From the NCBI GenBank assembly GCA_964478425.1, contig CAYZIB010000009.1, positions 1-47,735 on the forward strand: a stretch of 47,735 nucleotides of DNA, given 5' to 3'. Positions 17,480 through 25,747 of the stretch are shown here, piece by piece (the first letter of the stretch is position 1; every line of letters begins with the position of its first letter). The notes below the pieces were generated by a model. It did not search any database. It had not been told where the DNA came from and was given only the letters and a program-made list of their open reading frames with translations. Both the position numbers and the translations under genes were made by a program. This stretch comes from CAYZIB01 sp964478425 (GTDB taxonomy: Bacteria; Bacillota_I; Bacilli_A; Acholeplasmatales; WRBM01).

Positions 17480-17554
17480 AGGGGCATGGTGTCAATGGTA
17501 GCACATCGGTCTCCAACACCGCTGGTACGAGTTCGAATCTTGTTGCCCCTGCCA
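17480..17554 (+). tRNA. trnW: tRNA-Trp (anticodon CCA), 3' CCA encoded
   Basis: The cloverleaf closes as follows: acceptor AGGGGCA (17480-17486) with TGCCCCT (17544-17550), discriminator G and encoded CCA at 17552-17554; T-stem 17527-17531 with 17539-17543 around TTCGAAT; anticodon loop CTCCAAC (17511-17517) with anticodon CCA at 17513-17515. The outermost anticodon-stem pair (T17506/C17522) is a mismatch. CCA reads UGG only, in line with the standard code. Confidence 0.95.
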
Positions 17555-17567
17555 TTTTTTAAAAATT

Positions 17568-17600
17568 AAACTTTTGAATTTTTAGTTCAAAAGTTTTTTT
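17568..17600 (+). terminator. Terminator of the tRNA-Trp gene
   Basis: A perfect 11-bp stem (17568-17578 with 17586-17596), 7-base loop and T-tail, 14 bases behind the tRNA. Confidence 0.85.
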
Positions 17601-17634
17601 ATTTTTATAAAAAATAGCTTATCTAAACGTTTTT

Positions 17635-17733
17635 TTATTTTTTTACATGTTTTTTAAAAAATAATTTTAATAAATATAAAAGAAAATAAATAATAAACGC
17701 AATAATAAATGCAATAACAACTTTAAAAATCAT
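17635..17733 (-). CDS. Possible 32-aa membrane peptide at the end of the ger operon
   Basis: An ATG at 17733 opens a 32-codon frame to TAA at 17635-17637. The product begins MIFKVVIAFIIAFIIYFL and ends in a basic tail (LKLFFKKHVKK), a clean single TM helix with a positively charged end. It begins 18 bp after the gerC stop, in the same direction. Some ger operons of Bacillales carry a very small membrane-protein gene (gerD-type), so the position is suggestive. The weak point is the lack of a strong ribosome-binding site (only TGATGA-like purines), and AT-rich DNA readily produces hydrophobic frames. Confidence 0.4.
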   Translation of the reverse strand: MIFKVVIAFIIAFIIYFLLYLLKLFFKKHVKK

Positions 17734-17751
17734 ATTTCATCATTAAAATTT

Positions 17752-18804
17752 TTATACAATTTCTATTTTGTAATAAAATTTAATCCCTTTAAAGTCTATG
17801 TTTATAGATGCATTATTATTTCTAAAATAATTTTCTTTTAAATTTAAAATATCAAATTCATTTAAATTTGCATAATCAATAACATTTTTTATCAATTTTA
17901 TAATTTCATCTTTAATTTCACTTTTTATTTTCTTATTAATATTACTTGAATTACTTAACTTAAATTTGATATCAAAATAAACAGAGTTATCTTTATCTTT
18001 ATATTTTTGTTTAATTTTATAATTAGTAATTAAATATGTTTTATCATTTAATGTTAATAGATTTTTTTCTTTATTATATAAATAATTAATTCCTAAATAA
18101 ATTTTATCGTCTACTTCATATATATTTCCGTTTTCTTTTTTATAAAATACTAATCCATTAACACTTACAACATTTAAATCTGAATTTGTAGTATCACTCC
18201 AATAATTATTATATATTTTTATCCAAGGAAAAACTAAATTAGCATTTTCTTCTAAATAGTGTTCTGCAAGTAAATTTATAGTCAACCGATATATTTTTGG
18301 TAGCTTTAAAATATTATCATTTGGATTAGTTATTAAATTATAAAGTAAGCTTGTATCATCTGGCAGTCCTCCTTTAAATAATTGCAAGATATCATTATCT
18401 GTATAAAACACATATGCACCTAAATGTAAAATTTCATTATTCAAAAAAAAATTTAATAGTTTTAAAATATTTTCATCCTTTTTAAAAAAATTTTTTTGTA
18501 ATATTACACTTTTAATATGTTTAAAATCAACACTTAAAGGAATAGATTTATCAATTTTATCAATAATATTTTCTAATGAATTATCACTTGCAGTAACAAA
18601 AGATTTATTTATTTGGCTACTTACTCCTTGTTGTTCTTGGACTTTATATAAATTCGGAGAAAACCCCGTAATTATAAATTTTTCTTCTAAATAATCATAA
18701 TCAATGCCAATTGATGATATATATATTTTTTCTTTTACTTCAATAATATTACAACCACTAAAAATTAAAATAAAAAATAATAACCATATAAATTTTATTT
18801 TCAT
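17752..18804 (-). CDS. gerC: Spore germination receptor subunit C, Ger(x)C-type lipoprotein
   Basis: The 350-residue product has a lipoprotein signal, MKIKFIWLLFFILIFSGC, with the lipidated Cys at 18. The mature N-terminus VKEKIYISSIGIDYD and the phrase GFSPN match the start of the GerAC/GerKC family, which forms the outer part of germinant receptors on the spore inner membrane. Length is slightly under the usual 370-400. The start overlaps the gerA stop by 4 bases (ATGA), and GAGGTG precedes it. Which nutrient the receptor senses cannot be read from the sequence. Confidence 0.9.
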   Translation of the reverse strand: MKIKFIWLLFFILIFSGCNIIEVKEKIYISSIGIDYDYLEEKFIITGFSPNLYKVQEQQGVSSQINKSFVTASDNSLENIIDKIDKSIPLSVDFKHIKSVILQKNFFKKDENILKLLNFFLNNEILHLGAYVFYTDNDILQLFKGGLPDDTSLLYNLITNPNDNILKLPKIYRLTINLLAEHYLEENANLVFPWIKIYNNYWSDTTNSDLNVVSVNGLVFYKKENGNIYEVDDKIYLGINYLYNKEKNLLTLNDKTYLITNYKIKQKYKDKDNSVYFDIKFKLSNSSNINKKIKSEIKDEIIKLIKNVIDYANLNEFDILNLKENYFRNNNASINIDFKGIKFYYKIEIV

Positions 18805-20192
18805 TTTTTTAACACCTCTTTTTTAGAATTTAAAGATTTATTTTTTTTATAATTAACATTATTTCTACTTTTGAAAAACTTTAAAACATTACTAAAATCA
18901 AACGGAATAAACGGATGTAAAAAGCTAACTCCTAAAAAACTATTTTTATAAATCAAACTACATATTATAATACCCGCAATAACTACTCCAAAAAAACCTA
19001 AAAATAATGAACTTACAAAAACAATTAATCTCATCAAACTAATACTCATAATAATCCTTGAATCATTAGTTACTAAATAACTAGATACAAATGAAAAAGC
19101 TGTTAATGTCATTACTACAACTCCGACCAAACCACTTGTTATCGTATTTTGACCAATTAAAATACCACCAACAATTATAATAATATTTTGAATAGTAACA
19201 CCTGAACTTCTTAATCCAATCAACTGCATTAACTCAAATAAAAATAATATGCCAAGCATTTCATAAAAAACAGGAAATATAACTCCTCTTTGACTTACCT
19301 TTAAACTTGATAATAATAAAAAAGACAAATTATTACTTTGAAACATCACAAGAGAAGCAAAAAGTCCAAGCCAAAATACACTAATAAAAAAAGAAAGAAA
19401 AACATATGTTCTTTGAATAAACGCATAAAATTTTGGTGTTTGATCATCAATTTTTAATTTAGTAGCAAAAAATAATGATGTTGGTAAAATTACTGCAACA
19501 GGTATTCTATCTATTAATATTACAATTTCACCTTCTAATAAATTTTTTACAACTTCATCAGGAGCACCACTATATTTATCTACAGGAAAAATTCTATTTT
19601 TTGAAAAATAAGATGTAATATCTGTAATATTTAATACAGCATCAATATCAATCTTATTTAAAGTTTTAATAATTCTTTCATATCTTATGTTAGATGCAAT
19701 ATCTTTAATTGCTATTACCTTAACCTTTGTTTTACTTATTTTACCAATACATAAATCATTTACTATAACTAAATTACTTTTTAATCTTGTTCTTATTAAA
19801 CTTAAATTCTGATCTATATTTTCAATAAAACCATCTCTACTACCAAACATATTTTGAGCATCTGCAATAGAATCTGAAACACTCCTTTGACTTTGTTTAG
19901 AAAGAGCAAGTGTATAAAATTCATTTTTAATATACAAAACAATATTAGCATTATATAATTCACTTTCAATATTTTTAAAATCTATTTTTCGAATTATACC
20001 TAAAAAGTTAGATTCAATATATTCATCTTTTTTGATTGTTTCTTTAATTTTTTCTAAATAAAATCTATTAAATACATCTAAATCAGAAACACCAATCATA
20101 TATAAGACACAAATAAATAAATTATCATCAATCAAAATTTTATTAACTGCTATTTCACTATTTATAAAAGTTTTTTTTAAATATTCATACAT
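18801..20192 (-). CDS. gerA: Spore germination receptor subunit A (GerA family)
   Basis: The 463-residue protein has a soluble N-terminal part with the family signature FGSRDGFIENIDQN and LIRTRLK (residues 116-138), which corresponds to the GP-REGF-E...N..LIR.R.K motif of GerAA/GerKA. About five TM segments follow from residue 262 on (FFISVFWLGLFASLVMF and later ones) and a basic tail ends it. It is a little shorter than B. subtilis GerAA, mainly at the N-terminus. GerA subunits form the ligand-gated ion channel of the germinant receptor. The start lies 16 bases inside the gerB frame, with AGGAGG at proper spacing. Confidence 0.92.
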   Translation of the reverse strand: MYEYLKKTFINSEIAVNKILIDDNLFICVLYMIGVSDLDVFNRFYLEKIKETIKKDEYIESNFLGIIRKIDFKNIESELYNANIVLYIKNEFYTLALSKQSQRSVSDSIADAQNMFGSRDGFIENIDQNLSLIRTRLKSNLVIVNDLCIGKISKTKVKVIAIKDIASNIRYERIIKTLNKIDIDAVLNITDITSYFSKNRIFPVDKYSGAPDEVVKNLLEGEIVILIDRIPVAVILPTSLFFATKLKIDDQTPKFYAFIQRTYVFLSFFISVFWLGLFASLVMFQSNNLSFLLLSSLKVSQRGVIFPVFYEMLGILFLFELMQLIGLRSSGVTIQNIIIIVGGILIGQNTITSGLVGVVVMTLTAFSFVSSYLVTNDSRIIMSISLMRLIVFVSSLFLGFFGVVIAGIIICSLIYKNSFLGVSFLHPFIPFDFSNVLKFFKSRNNVNYKKNKSLNSKKEVLKK

Positions 20193-21193
20193 TTTTTTAT
20201 CCTCCTATTTGCATAAAGAAAATAAAAATAAACAACAATTCCTAAAAAAATTAAAACAATAATCCATAGTTTATTAATACTATGGCAATTCTTTACAATA
20301 TAAAATCCTAAAATAAACATTATTGCTACATAAAAATAAAATATATTTTTTTTCATTTTAATTTTAAGTAAAATTCTAATACTATTAAATAAATACGCTC
20401 CTTTAAAACAACATATCAAAATAATTAAAAACATATAAACTATATCCATTTGTCCTACATAATTAAATGTAGTTTGAATTCTAAAAGAAACATATCCTAT
20501 ATACTTATAATCTAATAAATAATAATTACCAAATGCAAAAATAGTCAATAAAAAATAAATCAAAACAAATAAATTGAAAATTGAAAAACCTTTTATCAAA
20601 GTCGTTTTTTTAATTTTTTCCTTACAATAATCATTTAAAATATATATTCTTATAAAATCCATTGGAATAACTAAATAATATAAATATACAATATCAAAAT
20701 CAAAACTCAATGGTTTTAAAAAATTAAAATCTAAAGATTTATAACTTGATATAATCGGAATAAATAATAAAATAATTGCAATCAAAAACATAAAAGGAGA
20801 AATTCTAAATATACATCCAAAACCACATTTACTTAAAAAAACAATTACCATAAAAACTCCAAAATAAAATATAATATCTTGATATAAAAAATCATAAAAA
20901 TAAGACATACTATTTGAAAATGCTTTTATCAAAATAAAAAATTCGATTAAATCAAATAACACTAAAATATATTTTATAACCTTCGTTTTTAATATTTCTT
21001 TTAATCCAATATAATTTATTTTAGGTAACAATAAAAAAATAATAATACCAATAATTCCCATAATTATCGGTATTTGATACATATTTCTACCTAATTTTTC
21101 ATAAAAAACTGGACATAAAATATAAGAAATTAATATATAATTTGAAAACGATAAAAAAAATATTAAATCAAATTTCTTAATTCTATTATCCAT
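20177..21193 (-). CDS. gerB: Spore germination receptor subunit B (GerB/spore permease family)
   Basis: A 338-residue integral membrane protein with about ten TM helices, related to the APC superfamily, as expected for the subunit thought to bind the nutrient germinant. The ATG at 21193 is preferred over an in-frame GTG at 21205 because GGTGAT lies 4 bases before it. Gene order is B-A-C, whereas the classic gerA operon is A-B-C. No clear sigma-G-type promoter stands out before it, and the terminator of the preceding operon is immediately upstream. Confidence 0.88.
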   Translation of the reverse strand: MDNRIKKFDLIFFLSFSNYILISYILCPVFYEKLGRNMYQIPIIMGIIGIIIFLLLPKINYIGLKEILKTKVIKYILVLFDLIEFFILIKAFSNSMSYFYDFLYQDIIFYFGVFMVIVFLSKCGFGCIFRISPFMFLIAIILLFIPIISSYKSLDFNFLKPLSFDFDIVYLYYLVIPMDFIRIYILNDYCKEKIKKTTLIKGFSIFNLFVLIYFLLTIFAFGNYYLLDYKYIGYVSFRIQTTFNYVGQMDIVYMFLIILICCFKGAYLFNSIRILLKIKMKKNIFYFYVAIMFILGFYIVKNCHSINKLWIIVLIFLGIVVYFYFLYANRRIKKCMNI

Positions 21194-21225
21194 TTTAATC
21201 ACCACAAATATTTTTTACTATAATT

Positions 21226-21252
21226 AAAAAAAAATACGCAAAACGCGTATTT
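21226..21252 (-). terminator. Terminator of the MarR-DegV operon
   Basis: Stem AAATACGC (21232-21239) with 21245-21252, 5-base loop, then a run of U's on the minus strand. It sits directly behind the degV stop. Confidence 0.85.
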
Positions 21253-21254
21253 AT

Positions 21255-22112
21255 TTAATCTTTTAAAATATAAAGTAATCCAATAGTCTTTGGACCACAA
21301 TGACTTGATATAACACATCCTGCTTCTGTTGTATAAATATTTTTAACATTTATATTTTCTTTTACAAGAGGATATAACAATTCTTGATTTTCATGTGATT
21401 CGGTATGTGTAATAAAAAAGAAATCAGGATCTATTTTATCTTTTAATTTTATTGCATCTTCAAGCATTATTTTACATGCCTTTTGCATATTACCACGAGG
21501 TGTCTTATAAACATCAAGTATTCCATCAGTAACTTTTATTATCGGTTTAATTCTTAAAAATGTTCCAAAAAATTTTGTTAATCCTGAACATCTTCCACCT
21601 TTATGTAAATAATCCATTGAATTAATCGCAAATGAACAATAAATATTTGGCACAACTTTTAAATCTATATATTCTTTAATTTCCGCTGCATTTAATCCTT
21701 CTTTAATTAATTTATCGATTTTTAATAATATTAATCCAATACTTGTCGACAAATTTTTTGAATCAATCAAATATACATTATTAAAATTGCCTTCATTTTT
21801 AGCATTTGTCGCACTTTGAAAACAAGCACTTAATTTTGAACCTATACCAGTATATATAACATCATATCCTAAATTAGTATATTTTAAAAAACAATCGTAA
21901 AAAACTTTAGAGGAAATTGCTGCTGTTTTTGGCAATTGATTATTTTCTTCTACTAATCTATATAATTGTTTTGAATTAATATCAACTTGATCTTTATATT
22001 CTTTATCTTTAAAACAAACTAATAAAGGCAATACTTCTAAATCTAAATTTTTAATCAGGTCAGGTGATAAATCACATGTACTATCTGTAATTACTTTAAT
22101 TTTTCTATTCAT
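21255..22112 (-). CDS. DegV-family fatty-acid-binding protein (FakB-like)
   Basis: The 285-residue protein has the DegV pattern: N-terminal VITDSTCDLS, TAAISSKVF (lipid carboxylate site), GIGSKLSACFQSA, DSKNLSTSIGLIL and HKGGRCSGL. DegV proteins bind a fatty acid, and the FakB members present it to the kinase FakA so that imported fatty acids can enter phospholipids. No fakA gene is in the window, so the FakB role is inferred. The start overlaps the marR stop by 4 bases, with GGAGG upstream, so it is translationally coupled to that regulator. Confidence 0.88.
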   Translation of the reverse strand: MNRKIKVITDSTCDLSPDLIKNLDLEVLPLLVCFKDKEYKDQVDINSKQLYRLVEENNQLPKTAAISSKVFYDCFLKYTNLGYDVIYTGIGSKLSACFQSATNAKNEGNFNNVYLIDSKNLSTSIGLILLKIDKLIKEGLNAAEIKEYIDLKVVPNIYCSFAINSMDYLHKGGRCSGLTKFFGTFLRIKPIIKVTDGILDVYKTPRGNMQKACKIMLEDAIKLKDKIDPDFFFITHTESHENQELLYPLVKENINVKNIYTTEAGCVISSHCGPKTIGLLYILKD

Positions 22113-22540
22113 TTTATTTCCTCCATACCTCTTGATTTATTATAAATAATATCTAAAATTTCCATCAATGAATTCTTTTTTTCTTCATTTAAATCTTCAA
22201 AAACATAAGAAACTTTTGCTATAGCTTGATTTAATATTTTCTTATATGTTTTTTCACCTTTTTTAGTAATATAAATATTTACAATTTTTCTATCTATCTT
22301 AGAATTTATTCTTTCCACTAATTCTAAAGTTTCTAATTTTTTTATAAGTTGACTAATTGCTGATTTACTAATTAATAAATAATTAGATAAATCGCTCATT
22401 TTTACATCATTATTTTCGCATAAGTACTTTAAAATAATAATTTCATTAATTTTTAAACTTTTTCCACAATATTTAGAAATATTTAATGCTTCTAAAGCAA
22501 AAACAAAATCAATAAATCTATGTTCTAATGTTTTATCCAT
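22109..22540 (-). CDS. MarR-family transcriptional regulator
   Basis: 143 residues with a winged helix-turn-helix at about residues 45-100: MSDLSNYLLISKSAISQLI as the recognition region, then LVERINSKIDRKIVNIYIT as the wing. First gene of a two-gene operon with a DegV-family lipid-binding protein. In streptococci the MarR-type regulator FabT controls fatty acid synthesis, so a lipid-responsive role is plausible but inferred. A perfect 8+3+8 dyad just upstream of the start is a candidate autoregulatory operator. The ribosome-binding site is GAGGTG. Confidence 0.85.
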   Translation of the reverse strand: MDKTLEHRFIDFVFALEALNISKYCGKSLKINEIIILKYLCENNDVKMSDLSNYLLISKSAISQLIKKLETLELVERINSKIDRKIVNIYITKKGEKTYKKILNQAIAKVSYVFEDLNEEKKNSLMEILDIIYNKSRGMEEIK

Positions 22541-22551
22541 ATTTCACCTCT

Positions 22552-22570
22552 TTGTTAAGAAACTTAACAA
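22552..22570. promoter_or_regulatory. Candidate MarR operator, perfect dyad
   Basis: TTGTTAAG-AAA-CTTAACAA is a perfect 8-bp inverted repeat with a 3-bp centre. It lies between the -10 and the ribosome-binding site of the marR gene, and 82 bp before the ktrB -35. Confidence 0.6.
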
Positions 22571-22595
22571 TTAACTTAATTTACAAACATAATAT

Positions 22596-22623
22596 ATTAT
22601 ACAAATAAATATTTAAATGTCAA
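22596..22623 (-). promoter_or_regulatory. Promoter of the MarR-DegV operon
   Basis: On the minus strand a consensus TTGACA (22623-22618), a 16-bp spacer and TATAAT (22601-22596). Transcription would start near 22589, upstream of the dyad. Confidence 0.75.
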
Positions 22624-22651
22624 TTTTAATTTTTTATATTTTAACTAAATC

Positions 22652-22680
22652 TTGAATAATTTAATAAATATTGCTATAAT
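22652..22680 (+). promoter_or_regulatory. Promoter of ktrB-ktrA
   Basis: TTGAAT (22652-22657), a 17-bp spacer and TATAAT (22675-22680). An in-frame TTG inside this -35 would extend the ktrB frame upstream, but it cannot be the start. Confidence 0.75.
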
Positions 22681-22699
22681 ATATCAATCGAGGTGGCTT

Positions 22700-23998
22700 A
22701 TGAAAAATAAAAAATTATCACCTTATTTAATAATTTTATGTGGTTTTTTAATGTTAATATTAGTTGGTACATTACTATTAAAATTACCATTTGCTACCAC
22801 AAATAAAATATCATGGGTGGATTCATTATTTACAGCAACTAGTGCTGTTTGTGTTACTGGATTATCTGCAATTGATATTGCATCAACTTTTACAGTTTTT
22901 GGTAAAATAATTATCGCTTTATTAATTCAACTTGGAGGTCTTGGAATTGTTACCCTTGCAGCTTTAATTTTAATTTTAGTAAAAGCTAAAATTGGAATAA
23001 GAGAAAGAGTTTTAATTAAAGAAGCTTTAAATCAAAATACATTACAAGGATTAGTAAAATTGATTAAAAAAATATTATTAACAACAATTATTATCGAATT
23101 AATTGGAACAATATTAAATATGTTCGTATTTATTAAAGATTACAATTTTATTAAAGCATTAGGTTATAGTGTTTTTCACGCTATTTCAAGTTTTAACAAT
23201 GCTGGATTTGTTATATTCTCTCCAACATCAGAATCACTAATCGCTTATAATAATAATTTTTTATTAAATTTTAGTACATGTTTATTAATTATTTTAGGTG
23301 GAATAGGCTATATAGTTATATTTGATTTAATTAATTTTTTTAAAACTAAAAAGATTAATATCCATACAAAAATTGTTTTAATTACAACTTTAATATTATT
23401 AATAATTCCTACATTATTTTTTAAATATAATTCTAATTTAACATTCATGGAAGCATTTTTTCATAGTGTTTCTTTAAGGACAGCTGGATTTTCAAGTATT
23501 AATATTTTAAAACTAACAACCGCTTCTTATTTAGCTTCAATATTTTTAATGTTTATTGGAACATCCCCTGTTTCTACAGGTGGAGGTATTAAAACAACAA
23601 CTTTTTTTACATTAATTATAACAATAATAAGTTTTGGAAGAGGAAAAGAAACAGTTGCATTTAAAAGAAAAATTTCCCAAAAATCTATTCATAAAGCATT
23701 GTTAATAACAATTTTATTTATAAGTTACATATTTATTTCAGTTTTCTTAATTTCTATAAAAGAACCAAATTTAGATATTTTAAAAATAACATTTGAAGTT
23801 GTATCTGCTATTTCAACATGTGGTTTATCATTAGGAATAACTGCTTTATTATCGACATTTAGTAAGTTAATTTTATGTAGTGCAATGTTTTTAGGTAGAG
23901 TTGGTTTATTAAGTATAGTTTCATTATTAAATAAAAGATGGAATGCAGAAATAGATAGTTCTATTTCTTATGTTGAAGAAAAAATTATTATAGGTTAG
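22700..23998 (+). CDS. ktrB: Potassium uptake channel subunit, TrkH/KtrB family
   Basis: A 432-residue membrane protein. Start ATG 22700 has GAGGTGG 3 bases upstream. The four pore loops of the Trk/Ktr/HKT superfamily are visible: AVCVTGLSA (filter Gly54), SSFNNAGF, SLRTAGFSS and ISTCGLSLG, each with the selectivity-filter Gly. The loop after the third repeat (TSPVSTGGGIKTTTF) is the conserved KtrB gate region. With KtrA it makes a K+ uptake system driven by the ion gradient; KtrB is usually Na+-dependent. ktrA follows after 8 bp. Confidence 0.92.
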   Translation: MKNKKLSPYLIILCGFLMLILVGTLLLKLPFATTNKISWVDSLFTATSAVCVTGLSAIDIASTFTVFGKIIIALLIQLGGLGIVTLAALILILVKAKIGIRERVLIKEALNQNTLQGLVKLIKKILLTTIIIELIGTILNMFVFIKDYNFIKALGYSVFHAISSFNNAGFVIFSPTSESLIAYNNNFLLNFSTCLLIILGGIGYIVIFDLINFFKTKKINIHTKIVLITTLILLIIPTLFFKYNSNLTFMEAFFHSVSLRTAGFSSINILKLTTASYLASIFLMFIGTSPVSTGGGIKTTTFFTLIITIISFGRGKETVAFKRKISQKSIHKALLITILFISYIFISVFLISIKEPNLDILKITFEVVSAISTCGLSLGITALLSTFSKLILCSAMFLGRVGLLSIVSLLNKRWNAEIDSSISYVEEKIIIG

Positions 23999-24006
23999 GT
24001 GATAAA

Positions 24007-24663
24007 ATGAAAAAAACATTTGCAGTAATTGGTCTTGGTAGATTCGGATTAGGATTAGTTCAAGAATTAAGTGAAATGAATTATGATGTTATTGCTTTAG
24101 ATATTGATAAAGATGCTGTTGAAAAAGCAAGTAAATTTGTCAGTTATGCAGTTATTACAGATTCAACAAACGAAGATAACTTAAAAGAATTAGGTCTTAA
24201 AAATGTAAATCATGCAATAATTGCTATAGGAAATAATATAGAGGCTACTATTCTTACACTTGTTATTTTAAAAGAAATGGGTATTAAAAAAATATCAGTT
24301 CGTTTAGATAATGAATATTATACAAATACCATGTTAAAACTTGGAGCTGATGAAATAATTTTTCCAGAAAAATCTTCAGGTATGCGTTATGCAAGAAAAA
24401 TAATCAGTGACTCATTTTTAGATTTTTTTGATATCTCAAAAGAATATGCTGTTATTCAAATAAAAATTAATCCTAATTTTGAAGATAAAAAAATTATTGA
24501 TTTAGATTCCAGAAACAATTTTAATGTAAATATTGTTTTAATAAAAAGAGATCAAAAATCATTTTTACCTAAGGGTAGTGATATGATAAAAGCTAATGAT
24601 GAAATATATGTAATAGGAACAAATCAATCTATTATTAAATTTGATCAATTTTTAAATAAATAA
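24007..24663 (+). CDS. ktrA: Cytosolic RCK regulator of K+ uptake
   Basis: A 218-residue protein, close to the usual KtrA size. It has an RCK_N Rossmann domain (VIGLGRFGLGLVQEL, with the acidic end of strand 2 in ALDIDKD) and an RCK_C domain from about residue 135 (FDISKEYAVIQIKI to EIYVIGTNQSII). KtrA forms an octameric ring that binds ATP/ADP, and in many species c-di-AMP in the RCK_C domain, and gates KtrB. GGTGAT precedes the ATG. Confidence 0.93.
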   Translation: MKKTFAVIGLGRFGLGLVQELSEMNYDVIALDIDKDAVEKASKFVSYAVITDSTNEDNLKELGLKNVNHAIIAIGNNIEATILTLVILKEMGIKKISVRLDNEYYTNTMLKLGADEIIFPEKSSGMRYARKIISDSFLDFFDISKEYAVIQIKINPNFEDKKIIDLDSRNNFNVNIVLIKRDQKSFLPKGSDMIKANDEIYVIGTNQSIIKFDQFLNK

Positions 24664-24672
24664 AATAATTCT

Positions 24673-24699
24673 AGTAGTATCTTTTGATACTACTTTTTT
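24673..24699 (+). terminator. Terminator of ktrBA
   Basis: Perfect 9-bp stem (24673-24681 with 24686-24694), TTTT loop and T-tail. Confidence 0.9.
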
Positions 24700-24701
24700 A
24701 T

Positions 24702-24734
24702 AAAAAAAAACAAATTTTGAAATTTGTTTTTTTA
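24702..24734 (-). terminator. Terminator of the TetR operon
   Basis: CAAATTT (24711-24717) pairs with 24720-24726 and is extended by A/T runs on both sides. On the minus strand it ends in a long U-run just behind the tetR stop. Confidence 0.7.
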
Positions 24735-24735
24735 A

Positions 24736-25320
24736 TTATATTTTTTCATAATGAATACATCTATTAATAATTTGATATATAAAATAAACATCTTCATTAC
24801 AATCATTTTCTATCCAACATTTAACAATAGAACATATCCCATTAATATAATATTCCATAATATATCTATGTTCTGATTTATTTACATTATATCTAGTTAA
24901 AATTGGTGAAAATAATGTTTTAAATAAATCTTCATATATTTTATCAGTTTTAAATAAATCATTATTATTTTTAATTGCTTTATAAATACTTAAATTATTC
25001 TTAATAAAGTTTAAATAAGGGATTAAATATTCTTCTGTAATTAAAAATAAATTATTATTATCTTTATTATTTAAAATATCATAAGATGTTTTAGAATGTT
25101 TAAAAGCACTTATAAATAAATCATTAGTCCTTTTTATTACATCTTCTAATAAAGCATTAATATCAATATAATGTAAATAAAAAGTAGATCTACTCACTTT
25201 TGCTTTTTGACAAATATCTTTTACAGTTATATATTCTAAAGGTTTTTTTTCTAATAAAAAAATTAAAGCATCTTCTATTTTTTGCGCTGTTTTAAAATAT
25301 TTACTTTCAAATCTATTCAT
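24736..25320 (-). CDS. TetR-family transcriptional regulator
   Basis: 194 residues with an N-terminal TetR DNA-binding domain: about residues 31-60 read ITVKDICQKAKVSRSTFYLHY, the classic helix-turn-helix with the FYxHF-like end. The C-terminal ligand domain has no specific match I can name (TetR_C of the YxxHxI type is likely). It begins 6 bp after a small membrane protein gene and probably controls this operon. Confidence 0.87.
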   Translation of the reverse strand: MNRFESKYFKTAQKIEDALIFLLEKKPLEYITVKDICQKAKVSRSTFYLHYIDINALLEDVIKRTNDLFISAFKHSKTSYDILNNKDNNNLFLITEEYLIPYLNFIKNNLSIYKAIKNNNDLFKTDKIYEDLFKTLFSPILTRYNVNKSEHRYIMEYYINGICSIVKCWIENDCNEDVYFIYQIINRCIHYEKI

Positions 25321-25326
25321 GTTTTA

Positions 25327-25683
25327 TTATTCATTAATTATTTCTTTTGTTAATTCTGTTATTTCAAATGCATATTGCTTTTTTCTTGAATTTAATATTT
25401 TTTTATAAATAGGATAATTAATAGAAACCATCAATATACCAATTAAACCTATTATAATACCTAAAATAAATGATCCTGTTGAATTACTTCCTATAACACC
25501 CATAGCAAGTGACATTCCTGTTCCTAATATTAATGATCCAACTATTCCAAATGAATATGTAAATATATAAGCTGGCATTTTAACTTTATTATCTAATCTT
25601 TTTAATGCTACTATTTTTGATTTTTCTTGTGGTGCATATTCAGCAGCAATTTTCTCTGCATACATTTTATCTAAATCTTTCAT
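25327..25683 (-). CDS. Small conserved membrane protein, 2 TM
   Basis: 118 residues: a charged N-terminal helix (MKDLDKMYAEKIAAEYAP), two glycine-rich TM segments (about 40-64 and 71-90) ending in SINYPIYKKIL, then a charged C-terminal helix. I recall a similar protein in many clostridia, sometimes annotated for unclear reasons as 'dihydropteridine reductase', but I see no nucleotide-binding motif. AAAGGAGG gives a strong start. It is cotranscribed with a TetR regulator. Confidence 0.75.
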   Translation of the reverse strand: MKDLDKMYAEKIAAEYAPQEKSKIVALKRLDNKVKMPAYIFTYSFGIVGSLILGTGMSLAMGVIGSNSTGSFILGIIIGLIGILMVSINYPIYKKILNSRKKQYAFEITELTKEIINE

Positions 25684-25747
25684 TTTATTTCCTCCTTTTT
25701 TATACTTTAATTATATAAATTTAAAAAAATAAATAAAAGTACATTTT

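Noticed and set aside
22652..22699. Longer KtrB starting at TTG 22652
   Set aside because: That region is the promoter (TTGAAT-17-TATAAT). GAGGTGG in front of ATG 22700 gives the normal KtrB N-terminus.
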